Shown: positions 27,050 to 36,087 of the stretch, piece after piece
Layout of the letters: each line of letters opens with the position of its first letter
Position numbering within the stretch: the first letter of the stretch is position 1
From: an uncultured Odoribacter sp.
GTDB lineage: Bacteria; Bacteroidota; Bacteroidia; Bacteroidales; Marinifilaceae
Direction of reading: 5' to 3'
Assembly: GCA_900541415.1 (NCBI GenBank)
Contig: UQJP01000021.1
Coordinates: forward strand, 1 to 64,000
DNA length: 64,000 bases
Made by a program: the position numbers and the translations under genes
The notes under the pieces: generated by a model
Databases searched by the model: none
Seen by the model: only the letters and a program-made list of their open reading frames with translations
Told to the model about the DNA's origin: nothing

Positions 27050-28660
27050 ATGAAAAGTAAATTTTATTTAGTGCTATTGTCATTGATAGCGTCTCATTTT
27101 GTTTTAGCCCAGAAAGTTAATGTAATCCCTTATCCACAATCCGTGGTGATCCGTGAAGGAGTATTTGAATTACGTAAAGGTGCAATCGGTTGTTCGGACG
27201 CTTCTGTTATGCCGGAGGCTCTTTATTTGAAAGAGAAATTGGAAAAACAGGGAACGGTGGTTTCTGCCAAGGTTGCCAAAAAAGCTCCGATTTTCTTATC
27301 CTTAGAGCCCGGATCGGGTGAAAAAGAGGCGTATCGCCTGGAAATCAGTCCCAAACAAATCACTGTGCGTGCTGCCGACCGTGCCGGAATTTTCTATGGT
27401 TTGCAGACTTTGTTGCAGATGGCGGAAACCGGGGGAGGCCGTTTGAGCGTTCCGTGTTGCGAGATCAGCGATGCGCCGCGTTACGGCTGGAGAGGCTATA
27501 TGCTGGACGAATCCCGCCATTTCTTCGGTAAAGAAAAAGTGAAACAGCTTTTGGACTATATGGCTGTTTATAAGCTGAACAAATTCCATTGGCATCTGAC
27601 CGACGAATCGGGCTGGAGAATCGAAATCAAGCAATATCCGAAGTTGGCGACGGTGGGAGGAAAAGGAAACTGGAGCGATCCGAATTGCCCGGATGTGCGT
27701 TATTATACACAGGAAGAAATTAAAGAGCTGGTGGCTTATGCGGCTGCCCGCCACATCGAAGTGATCCCGGAAGTCGATATGCCGGGACATGCCACGGCGG
27801 CCAATATGGCCTATCCCGAATTGTCGGGAGGCGGCACGCCGGAGCATCCCGATTTTACGTTTAATGTGGGAAAAGAAGAGGTATACACATTCCTGACGAA
27901 TGTTCTCCGGGAGGTGACCACCTTGTTCCCCTCGCCTTATTTGCATATTGGCGGGGATGAGGTGTCGTTCGGCATCAAAGCCTGGGAAACCGATCCGTAT
28001 GTGCAGGCGTTGATGAAGCGGGAAGGTATGACGAAGGTGCGGGAGGCCGAGCGTTATTTTATGCACCGGATGACCGACACGGTTCGCCATCTCGGTAAAG
28101 TGCTGGTGGGTTGGGACGAGTTGCTGGATTTGAATGTAGACACGGCGCGTACGGTCATCATGTGGTGGCGTCACGACCGGGTGTACCAGTTGAAAAAATC
28201 GCTTGCCGGAGGTTATGCCACGGTGATGTGTCCCCGCCGTCCGTTGTATTTCGATTTTATTCAATATACAGGTCATAAATGGGGACGGGTGTGGAACGGT
28301 TTCTGTCCGTTGGAGGATGTGTACGCCTTTCCCGACAAGGGGATGGCTTCCTGGGGATTGCCGCAGGAACAGTTACACCTGATCCGGGGGATTCAGGCGA
28401 ATCTGTGGACAGAGCGTGTGCATAATCAAAACCGCCTCGATTATATGACTTTTCCGCGAATCTGTGCGTTGGCCGAATCGGCATGGACACAGCCGGAAAT
28501 GAAGAATTTCGACAGTTTCAGCCGGAGAATGGAGAATGCCTATCGGGCTTTCGACGGGGACGGCATTTATTATTTCGACCACCGGAATCCTTCCCGGCAT
28601 GCCGAGCCGGATGGCCCGCAGCAGAAGAAAAGGGATGTTCCGATGGATTTCAGGGATTGA
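27050..28660 (+). CDS. GH20 beta-N-acetylhexosaminidase
   Basis: A 536-residue secreted enzyme (signal peptide ending FVLAQ). Residues ~20-135 form the GH20b domain. The catalytic barrel starts with GWRGYMLDESRHFFG and contains KLNKFHWHLTDESGW and the catalytic pair D303-E304 in LHIGGDEVSFG. It removes terminal beta-GlcNAc or beta-GalNAc from glycoproteins or glycosaminoglycan fragments by substrate-assisted catalysis. It has its own promoter and operator candidate and precedes GH89. Confidence 0.95.
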   Translation: MKSKFYLVLLSLIASHFVLAQKVNVIPYPQSVVIREGVFELRKGAIGCSDASVMPEALYLKEKLEKQGTVVSAKVAKKAPIFLSLEPGSGEKEAYRLEISPKQITVRAADRAGIFYGLQTLLQMAETGGGRLSVPCCEISDAPRYGWRGYMLDESRHFFGKEKVKQLLDYMAVYKLNKFHWHLTDESGWRIEIKQYPKLATVGGKGNWSDPNCPDVRYYTQEEIKELVAYAAARHIEVIPEVDMPGHATAANMAYPELSGGGTPEHPDFTFNVGKEEVYTFLTNVLREVTTLFPSPYLHIGGDEVSFGIKAWETDPYVQALMKREGMTKVREAERYFMHRMTDTVRHLGKVLVGWDELLDLNVDTARTVIMWWRHDRVYQLKKSLAGGYATVMCPRRPLYFDFIQYTGHKWGRVWNGFCPLEDVYAFPDKGMASWGLPQEQLHLIRGIQANLWTERVHNQNRLDYMTFPRICALAESAWTQPEMKNFDSFSRRMENAYRAFDGDGIYYFDHRNPSRHAEPDGPQQKKRDVPMDFRD

Positions 28661-28711
28661 GGAAAAAGGTTGTAGGTGTGTGCTATCGAGGAACCGGGAG
28701 AAGAATTAAGT

Positions 28712-28719
28712 TAGGTTTG
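28712..28719 (+). promoter_or_regulatory. Possible promoter ahead of GH89
   Basis: TAGGTTTG matches TAnnTTTG. The implied ~210-nt leader contains a CTGTCCGG / CCGGACAG hairpin near 28837-28863 without a T-run. No -33 element was recognised. Confidence 0.3.
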
Positions 28720-28933
28720 GGAAGTAAATTCAGGATTAAAGGAATTTGTTTAGTATTCAAAATTCAATTTTCAGGCAATCCTTTCTTGAATTGCAAGTAT
28801 AGAGCCGGTACTCGAAGCATTTTTTCCGGTTGTCTGTCCGGTGGTGGTAACCCGGACAGGCAGCAGGAATTTTTATACAGAAAGTTAGCGAGAAATAAGG
28901 TAAACCACCGTATGATATAAAATGTGCGTATTT

Positions 28934-31192
28934 ATGAAAAAACTGATTTTATTGTTATTGTGTTCCGTGCAGTTGGCGGCTTTCGGTGATGAGAGGGTCA
29001 AGGCGGCTTATAGTCTGATAGAGCGAATTACACCGGGATACGGAAAGCAGTTCCGGCTGGAAATCATAGCCCCGGAGGATGGGAACGATGTGTATGAGAT
29101 CGACCGGAAGGGCAATAAGGTGGTTTTACGCGGAAACAATACGGTGGCCCTGGCTACGGCTTTTAACTGGTATCTGAAATATACCTGCCAGGCGCATGTG
29201 TCGTGGTTCGGCAATCAGTTGAATTTGCCGAAACGCCTGCCTTTGCCTGAGGGGAAAGAAAGACGGACGATACAGGGGAAATACCGGGTGTATATGAATT
29301 ATTGCACGGTGAGTTATACCGCTGCCTGGTGGGATTGGGAACGCTGGCAGCAGGAAATCGATTATATGGCGATGAATTCCATCAATATGCCTTTGTCGGT
29401 GGTAGGGTTGGAAGGCGTGTGGTATAATGCTTTGCTGAAATATGGTTTTACCGATGAGGAAGCCCGTACTTTTTTGGCGGGTCCGGGGCATTTTGCCTGG
29501 CAATGGATGCAGAATTTACAGAGCTATGGCGGACCGTTGCCCAAGTCGTGGATCGACAGCCATGTGAAATTGGGACAACAGATTATGGATCGTCAGCTGG
29601 AATTGGGCATGCAGCCGATACAGCAGGGTTTTTCAGGATATGTGCCGCGTGAGTTCAAACAGAAATTCCCGGATGCGAAAATCAAGCAACAGGGATCGTG
29701 GTGCGGTTTTAAAGGGGCTGCGCAGCTGGATCCCACCGATCCGCTTTTTTCCGAGTTCGGACGTGCTTTTTTGGAAGAAGAAAAGAAATTGTTCGGGGCA
29801 CACGGCGTGTATGCTGCCGATCCTTTCCACGAGAGTGCCCCGCCTGTGAATACGCCGGAGTACCTGAATGCGGTGGGACGGTCTATCCATAAGCTGTTTA
29901 AGGATTTCGATCCGGATGCGCTTTGGGCGATGCAGGCGTGGAGTTTGCGTGAAAATATCGTGAAGGTGGTGCCTAAAACCGATTTGTTGATATTAGACCT
30001 GAACGGGGCTAAAAGCAGTAAGCCGGGAGCCTGTTGGGGGTATCCGCTGGTGGCCGGGAATTTGCATAATTTCGGGGGACGCATTAACCTGCACGGCGAT
30101 TTGCGGCTGCTGGCTTCCAACCAATATGTCCGGGCGCGGGTAGGTTCGCCGAATGTGTGCGGATCGGGATTGTTTATGGAATCGATCGTGCAGAATCCGG
30201 TGTATTACGATCTGGCGTTCGAAATGCCGAATTATTCGGAAGCTATTCCGGTGGAAGAATGGCTGAAAAAATATGCTCATCGTCGCTACGGGGCAAAATC
30301 GGAGGCTGCGGAAAAAGCCTGGATGAAATTGCTGGAAGGGCCTTATCGTCCGGGAACGAACGGTACGGAATTGAGTTCGATTATAGCCGCCCGTCCGGCG
30401 TTGAATGTGAAGAAATCGGGACCGAATGCGGGTTTGGGGATTCCTTATTCTCCGCTTTTAGTGATCGAGGCGGAACGCCTGTTGTTACAGGATGCCGATA
30501 AATTGGGAGCGTCTAAGCCTTACCGTTTCGATATTGTGGATGTACAACGGCAATTAATGACGAATTTGGGGCAGGCCATTCATAAGCAGGCCGCCGAAGC
30601 TTTCCGGCAGAAAGATAAAGCCGCTTTTGCATTGCATAGCGGGCGTTTCCTGCAATTGCTGAAAGATGCGGACGAATTGCTGCGTACGCGTGAAGAGTTT
30701 AATTTCGATAAATGGTTGTCGGATGCCCGGAGTTGGGGGAAGACCGAAGCAGAAAAGAATTTGCTTGAAAAAGATGCTACGGCTTTGGTCACGGTGTGGG
30801 GAGCCGACGGCGATCCGTTGATTTTCGATTATTCCTGGCGGGAATGGACGGGGTTGATTGAGGGGTATTACTTGAAACGCTGGGAGAAATTTTATGCCAT
30901 GTTGCAGCAGCACCTGGATGCGGGAACGGATTATTCCGAGGAAGGCCTGAGGCTTACTCACGGCCGGGAGTCGTTCCGGGCCAACGAATTTTACAGTCAG
31001 TTGGGCGACTGGGAACTGGCGTTTGTAAATACTCCGAATAAGGGACGTACCCCGGTGACAACGGGCGATGAAATCGAGGTGGCGAAACGGATGTTCGATA
31101 AATACAGTCGTCTGGCGGGCGAGTATTATGAAAAAGAAATGAAGGCCGAGGAGATTAAAGAGGGGAAAAGATACGAGAATTTAGGAGAATAA
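28934..31192 (+). CDS. GH89 alpha-N-acetylglucosaminidase
   Basis: From the ATG at 28934 the protein has 752 residues and a signal peptide ending near AAFG; an ATG four codons earlier is also possible. GH89 (NAGLU) landmarks are plain: YMNYCTVSYTAAWWDWERW, NMPLSVVGLEGVW, and the catalytic glutamates E300 (DPFHESAPP) and E416 (GSGLFMESIVQN), matching the two catalytic Glu of human NAGLU. The enzyme releases terminal alpha-GlcNAc, found in heparan sulfate and in gastric mucin caps. Its neighbours support either substrate. Confidence 0.95.
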   Translation: MKKLILLLLCSVQLAAFGDERVKAAYSLIERITPGYGKQFRLEIIAPEDGNDVYEIDRKGNKVVLRGNNTVALATAFNWYLKYTCQAHVSWFGNQLNLPKRLPLPEGKERRTIQGKYRVYMNYCTVSYTAAWWDWERWQQEIDYMAMNSINMPLSVVGLEGVWYNALLKYGFTDEEARTFLAGPGHFAWQWMQNLQSYGGPLPKSWIDSHVKLGQQIMDRQLELGMQPIQQGFSGYVPREFKQKFPDAKIKQQGSWCGFKGAAQLDPTDPLFSEFGRAFLEEEKKLFGAHGVYAADPFHESAPPVNTPEYLNAVGRSIHKLFKDFDPDALWAMQAWSLRENIVKVVPKTDLLILDLNGAKSSKPGACWGYPLVAGNLHNFGGRINLHGDLRLLASNQYVRARVGSPNVCGSGLFMESIVQNPVYYDLAFEMPNYSEAIPVEEWLKKYAHRRYGAKSEAAEKAWMKLLEGPYRPGTNGTELSSIIAARPALNVKKSGPNAGLGIPYSPLLVIEAERLLLQDADKLGASKPYRFDIVDVQRQLMTNLGQAIHKQAAEAFRQKDKAAFALHSGRFLQLLKDADELLRTREEFNFDKWLSDARSWGKTEAEKNLLEKDATALVTVWGADGDPLIFDYSWREWTGLIEGYYLKRWEKFYAMLQQHLDAGTDYSEEGLRLTHGRESFRANEFYSQLGDWELAFVNTPNKGRTPVTTGDEIEVAKRMFDKYSRLAGEYYEKEMKAEEIKEGKRYENLGE

Positions 31193-31490
31193 AATCAGTT
31201 TTTGGGGGGGAGAAAGCGGGGAAGTAAAGGTAACCGGGAAAGATATAAAAAAGAGTTCCATTGGGGAACGTTTCAGGTTTCGGGCGAAATTTGGGATACG
31301 GATAAAATGTTTAGGCGGCAGGGGAAACGGAGGGGAAGGATCGGGAAGGAGGCAGAGGGGAGAGTTATACCCTGTTTGGAACGGGGCATAACAGGAAAGC
31401 CGAAAATCGGGACAAACGTTTGAGGAACGGGGGGGCGAAATTTGCCCGATACGAAGTATCGATAGGGGATTATAAATAAAAAAATATACC
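31193..31490. other. Purine-rich 298-bp gap with a short repeat and palindrome
   Basis: The plus strand is strikingly rich in G and A. GGGCGAAATTTG occurs twice (31282-31293 and 31433-31444), the second followed at once by the inverted repeat CGATAC-GAA-GTATCG (31447-31461), about 30 bases before the next ATG. A short open frame here lacks coding character. Confidence 0.45.
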
Positions 31491-32849
31491 ATGAGAAAAA
31501 GAGTTGTCAGACTTTTAGCAGGAATGTTTCTGTGCGGGATTTGCCTGGGCGTACAGGCGGGAGAATTGAGCCGGCAGGTGGTGCCGATCCGCTGGGATAA
31601 CCGGAAAACCGTTCCGCTGGAAGGCGAGTTTGCCGGGGAAGTGATCCGTTTGTTGCAGAATAGCAATAAATATGCAATGAACACCTGGTACAACGAGGTG
31701 AAGAAGTTTGGCAGCCAAACCGGGGAATACCTGGATTTCGGCGGGAAAATCGAGCGTTTTATCCGCCCGGTGTCGCATGAGGCTTTTGCCCTGGCGGTGT
31801 GCCTCCGGTTGAATTTGTACGATCCGGCGGTGACGGGCGTGTCGTGGGGAGAAGCTATCGAGCGGACGGTGAAACTGATCGGCTCGCTTGCCTATCGCCA
31901 TAAGGCCAATTCCGGCAAAGAAGGCTGGGGCGATTTGTGGCAAAGTGCCCTGTGGGCGGCGCAGGCTGCCACGGCAGGTTGGATGATGTGGGATTTTCTC
32001 AGTCCGGAGCAACAGGAAATGGTGTGCCGGATGACGGTGTATGAAGCCGACCGTTTTTTGGATTATAAGGTGCCCTATTACCGGGATGTGCAGGGGAATG
32101 TTATTTATAAGGGGGACAGTAAGGCGGAGGAAAACGCCTGGAATTCCAATATTTTGGTGATTGCTTCGACGATGATGCCGGGGCATGTGCGTGAAAAGCA
32201 GTGGATGCGCAAAGCGGTGGAGTTGATGATTTCGGCTTATGCCGCCCCTTCGGATTTGCTGAGTAAGAAGAAAGTGAACGGTTTCCGTTTGAACGAGGTG
32301 TTGAACGGCAGTAATATAGAGGAGAACGGATTGGTGGTGAATCATGGGATTATCCATGCCGACTATATGTGTTCGATTATGCACAATACGTTGAATGTGT
32401 GGATGTTCGGGCTGGCTGGGATGAAAGCTCCGCAGGCCGCGCAGATGAACGGGGGAAAGGTGTATTACGCTTTGACCGACCTGGATTTCGACGGAAAGAC
32501 GATTTATGTGAAGAATGCCGACGGGGGTGCTTCGTTCCAGATGTATTATCCGCAGGGGAATGATTGGGGATTCGGGCGGCAGGACGGTTATTGGCTGATG
32601 GATATTCTGGCTTATTCTTTCGGTTGGGATGCCCGTTCTTCGGTGAAGGCGGCGGATTGGGCGAAAGCGCGGAACGGGAAGATGCAGGAAATGCAGGGAC
32701 GTTTTACAACCGGACAGTATTACGGAGATCGTGCGGAGAATACGTTTCCTTCGCGGGAAGAGTGGTTTGCCGCGCAAGTGGCGTTCGGTTACCTGGGGTT
32801 GTGGGAAAAGGAGCATAAAATGATACGTTTCACAAATAAAGGCTATTGA
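31491..32849 (+). CDS. Secreted helical (alpha/alpha-toroid-like) protein of unknown activity
   Basis: A 452-residue protein with a signal peptide (LLAGMFLCGICLG, cleavage near VQAG). The body is strongly helical with repeated motifs seen in (alpha/alpha)6 enzymes: SHEAFALAVCLRL, GWGDLWQSALWAAQA, KAEENAWNSNILVIA and ENGLVVNHGIIHADY. These resemble lyase or glycuronidase toroids, but I cannot place a family or catalytic residues. Its stop lies two bases before the ATG of the heparinase II/III-like gene, so the two are translationally coupled and probably act on the same polymer. Confidence 0.75.
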   Translation: MRKRVVRLLAGMFLCGICLGVQAGELSRQVVPIRWDNRKTVPLEGEFAGEVIRLLQNSNKYAMNTWYNEVKKFGSQTGEYLDFGGKIERFIRPVSHEAFALAVCLRLNLYDPAVTGVSWGEAIERTVKLIGSLAYRHKANSGKEGWGDLWQSALWAAQAATAGWMMWDFLSPEQQEMVCRMTVYEADRFLDYKVPYYRDVQGNVIYKGDSKAEENAWNSNILVIASTMMPGHVREKQWMRKAVELMISAYAAPSDLLSKKKVNGFRLNEVLNGSNIEENGLVVNHGIIHADYMCSIMHNTLNVWMFGLAGMKAPQAAQMNGGKVYYALTDLDFDGKTIYVKNADGGASFQMYYPQGNDWGFGRQDGYWLMDILAYSFGWDARSSVKAADWAKARNGKMQEMQGRFTTGQYYGDRAENTFPSREEWFAAQVAFGYLGLWEKEHKMIRFTNKGY

Positions 32850-32851
32850 TC

Positions 32852-34774
32852 ATGAATTACAGGTTATTGATTACGGCGGTGTTGTTGCTGGCAGGCTTGG
32901 TTGCCGGGGCACAGGAAAAGAGAAATCTTTTGCAGCAAAGTCTGGAAAAGACAGATATAGGGAAATATCTGGAAAAACCTTATACACCCTATGCGGCTTA
33001 TGAAGATCGCGCGTTTTGGGATGCCGTTCCGGCAGATGTGAAGGCAAAGGCGGTGAAAGCGGCAGAACGGGCTATGGAGAAAGCTCCGGCTTCTATTCCG
33101 CTGACCGCGTATCTGGAGTTTGTGCGTATCGGCGACCGGGCGCATTGCGATGGTTTGCAGGGAGAACAAAACCGCCAGCTGGAAAATCTGGTCATGGGGG
33201 AATTGCTGGAAGGAAAGGGACGTTTTATGGATGCTATTATCGATAATGTTTGGTCGCTGTGTGAACGGAGCACATGGGTGGGAACGGCGCATTTGGCGAA
33301 TCAAAAACGCAGGGCCGGAGTTCCCGATTTTAAGGATATTATCATCGACTTGAGTTCCGGGGAAACCAGTACGCTGATGTCGTGGACGTATTATTTTTTT
33401 AAGAAGAGTTTCGATAAGGTGTCGCCGATCATCGCCGAACGGATGAAATATGAAATTACCCGGCGCACGTTGGAGCCTTATGCCCGGCGCGACGATATGT
33501 GGTGGCAGGGTTTTCGGGGTAATTTTGTGAATAACTGGAATATTTGGTGTAACTTTAATGTGTTGATGACCTGTTTGCTGGTCGAGGACGATGCGGCTCT
33601 GCGGACGGAGATTGTGAAAAAGACGATGCGTTCCGTGGATCATTTCATCAATTATTATAAGTCGGACGGCGGGTGTGAGGAAGGGCCTTCCTATTGGGAT
33701 CATGCGCCGGGCAAGCTGATGGAATATCTGGAATTGCTGAAAGAGGTGACCGGGGGTGAGATCGATTTGTTCCGTGTGCCCCTGATTCATGAAATGGGGC
33801 GGTATATCGCCCGTACGCATATCGACAGCAGTTATTTTGTGAATTTTGCAGATGCTTCGGCCACGGGGAACAGCATCCCCCCGATTATTTACCGTTACGG
33901 TAAGAATTGCGGGGATACCGAATTGATGCAGTTCGGGCGTTATATGGGCGGATTGTCCGGTGTGGCGCAGAATCCGTTGCAGGGGTCGGTGACGATGAAG
34001 CTGGCCAATTTGAAGCAGTATGACGAGTTTTTGAAAGCAGAGGGGAAAGCCCCCTATTATAAGAGTGTGTGGCTCGACGGTGTGCAGGTGGCTGTGGCGA
34101 GGGATAAAGCCGGAACGAGCAAGGGATTGTTCTTTGCCGCTAAGGGTGGTTTTAACAACGAAAGCCATAACCACAACGATGTGGGGAGCTTTGTGCTGTA
34201 CCGCGACGGTAAGCCGATGCTGGTGGATGCCGGAGTGGGTACCTATACGGCAAAAACGTTCAGCGGCCGCCGCTACGATATTTGGACGATGCAGTCCGGC
34301 TGGCATAATCTGCCTGTGGTGAACGGGCAAATGGAGGCTTTCGGCACGAAATACCGGGCGAAAGATGTGCAGTTCCGGGATAACGGGCGGAAAATGGTGT
34401 TTGCGCTGGATATTGCTCCGGCTTATCCGGAACAGGCCAAATGTGAAAAATGGCTGCGCACGTATACGTTCGACCGGGGGCATGGGCTGACGGTGGCGGA
34501 CGATTACCGGGTGAAAGCGGTGGAAGGCGATTTTGTGTTCCATTATCTTACCTGCTGTGCGGTGAACGAGGTGAAGCCGGGTGTGGTGGAATTTACGGAC
34601 GAAGGACGGAAAATTACGATGAGTTACGATTCGAAGGCTTTGGAATTCAGTCAGGAAGATAAGATTATGGACGACAGGAGATTGCAGCGGGTGTGGGGCG
34701 ATAAGCTGGTGCGGGTGAGCTTAAAGATAAAAAATCCTCAGGTGCAGGGAAAAACTGCGGTGAAATTCCGTTGA
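32852..34774 (+). CDS. Heparinase II/III-like polysaccharide lyase
   Basis: A 640-residue secreted protein (signal ending VAGAQ). The N-terminal half is an alpha/alpha toroid (GFRGNFVNNWNIWCNF near residue 226; GGCEEGPSYWDHAPGK near 280). The C-terminal half is the heparinase II/III beta-sandwich with NNESHNHNDVGSF (H439, H441), LVDAGVGTYTAKTFSGRRY and WHNLPVVNG. Such lyases cleave uronic-acid glycosaminoglycans, typically heparan sulfate, in the periplasm. The frame extends two codons upstream through a TTG, but the ATG at 32852 is used. GH88 follows after 44 bases. Confidence 0.87.
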   Translation: MNYRLLITAVLLLAGLVAGAQEKRNLLQQSLEKTDIGKYLEKPYTPYAAYEDRAFWDAVPADVKAKAVKAAERAMEKAPASIPLTAYLEFVRIGDRAHCDGLQGEQNRQLENLVMGELLEGKGRFMDAIIDNVWSLCERSTWVGTAHLANQKRRAGVPDFKDIIIDLSSGETSTLMSWTYYFFKKSFDKVSPIIAERMKYEITRRTLEPYARRDDMWWQGFRGNFVNNWNIWCNFNVLMTCLLVEDDAALRTEIVKKTMRSVDHFINYYKSDGGCEEGPSYWDHAPGKLMEYLELLKEVTGGEIDLFRVPLIHEMGRYIARTHIDSSYFVNFADASATGNSIPPIIYRYGKNCGDTELMQFGRYMGGLSGVAQNPLQGSVTMKLANLKQYDEFLKAEGKAPYYKSVWLDGVQVAVARDKAGTSKGLFFAAKGGFNNESHNHNDVGSFVLYRDGKPMLVDAGVGTYTAKTFSGRRYDIWTMQSGWHNLPVVNGQMEAFGTKYRAKDVQFRDNGRKMVFALDIAPAYPEQAKCEKWLRTYTFDRGHGLTVADDYRVKAVEGDFVFHYLTCCAVNEVKPGVVEFTDEGRKITMSYDSKALEFSQEDKIMDDRRLQRVWGDKLVRVSLKIKNPQVQGKTAVKFR

Positions 34775-34818
34775 GCCGGAGGGATATTATTCATTAAAAA
34801 TCAGATAACAGACAACGT

Positions 34819-35991
34819 ATGGTAAGAATTTTAGCTTTATTGATTTTGTTGCCGTTTCTGGCAAATGGTAGTTCGATTAAAAAACAGTTGATTAAGAAGG
34901 ATTTGCCTTTTGCCGAGGAGCAAGTGCAACGAATGATCGATGTGATGGAGGAAAGCGGGAAAATTTTGAGTCCCCGGACAACGAAGGACGGTAAGATCCG
35001 GTATACTTCGTTTCAGGATTGGACGAGCGGATTTTTCCCCGGCAGTTTGTGGTATTTGTATCGGCTGACCGGAAAAGAGGAATGGAAGAATGAAGCTGAA
35101 AAATATACGGAGGCATTGGATAAAATCCAATATCTCACGTGGCATCACGATATTGGTTTTATGATTCAGTGCAGCTATGGGAACGGTTTGCGTTTTGCCG
35201 ACAAGGAATCGTATAAGCCGGTGATTATCCAGGCCGCTAAATCGTTGTCCACGCGTTTCCGTCCGGGGGCGGGGATCATCCAGTCGTGGAATGTGACGGG
35301 AGGCTGGCAGGCCCAGCGCGGCTGGACTTGTCCGGTGATTATCGATAATATGATGAATTTGGAGTTGTTGTTCGAGGCTACGGCCCTGAGCGGTGATTCT
35401 TCATTTTATAAGATAGCGGTTTCCCATGCGGATCAAACGCTGAAGCATCATTTCCGTCCGGATAACAGTTGTTATCATGTGGTGGACTATGATCCGAAGA
35501 CCGGAGAGGTGCTTCACCGCCATACCGCTCAGGGGTATGCGCACGAATCGGCCTGGGCGCGCGGACAGGCTTGGGCGTTGTACGGTTACACCATTTGTTA
35601 CCGCTACACGAAGAATAAGGCTTATCTGGAACAGGCCGAGAAAATTGCGGCTTACCTGTTCTCACATCCCCGTATGCCGGAGGATTTAGTGCCTTATTGG
35701 GATTTCGACGCTCCGAACATCCCGAACGAGCCGCGCGATGCGTCGGCTGCTGCGGTGATCGCATCGGCTCTGTATGAGTTGAACGGTTATTCAAATAAAG
35801 ATTACCGGAAAACCGCCGATAAGATCATGAAGAGTTTGTCGTCGCCTGCTTATATGGCTAAACCGGGAGAAAACGGGAATTTCATCCTGATGCATTCCGT
35901 AGGAAGTATTCCTCACGGATCGGAAATCGACGAGCCGTTGGTGTATGCCGATTATTATTTCCTGGAAGCTATGGAAAGGAGAACGAAATAG
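34819..35991 (+). CDS. GH88 unsaturated glucuronyl hydrolase
   Basis: A 390-residue secreted enzyme (signal near LLILLPFLANG). GH88 features: DWTSGFFPGSLWYLY, HDIGFMIQCSYGNGLR, the catalytic aspartate region CPVIIDNMMNLELL, HESAWARGQAWALYGY and SVGSIPHGSEIDEPLVYADYY. It hydrolyses the 4,5-unsaturated glucuronate at the non-reducing end of lyase-generated glycosaminoglycan oligosaccharides. Its place directly behind a heparinase II/III-like gene matches heparan or chondroitin use. Confidence 0.95.
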   Translation: MVRILALLILLPFLANGSSIKKQLIKKDLPFAEEQVQRMIDVMEESGKILSPRTTKDGKIRYTSFQDWTSGFFPGSLWYLYRLTGKEEWKNEAEKYTEALDKIQYLTWHHDIGFMIQCSYGNGLRFADKESYKPVIIQAAKSLSTRFRPGAGIIQSWNVTGGWQAQRGWTCPVIIDNMMNLELLFEATALSGDSSFYKIAVSHADQTLKHHFRPDNSCYHVVDYDPKTGEVLHRHTAQGYAHESAWARGQAWALYGYTICYRYTKNKAYLEQAEKIAAYLFSHPRMPEDLVPYWDFDAPNIPNEPRDASAAAVIASALYELNGYSNKDYRKTADKIMKSLSSPAYMAKPGENGNFILMHSVGSIPHGSEIDEPLVYADYYFLEAMERRTK

Positions 35992-36087
35992 AATGAATTG
36001 CAGCCGGAAAGAAGTCCTGGGACACAGGTGTTTTTTCCGGTTGTCGGTATTCGGGAAACCGGGTCACCCTATATAATATTTGAAGAA

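Noticed and set aside
31202..31423. 73-codon plus-strand open frame in the purine-rich gap
   Set aside because: Gly/Arg/Lys-rich product is what any purine-rich sequence would encode; no start signal.
32864..34543. 559-codon minus-strand open frame
   Set aside because: Lies wholly antisense to the heparinase II/III-like gene; His/Arg/Ile-rich composition with no motif, a shadow of biased codon use.
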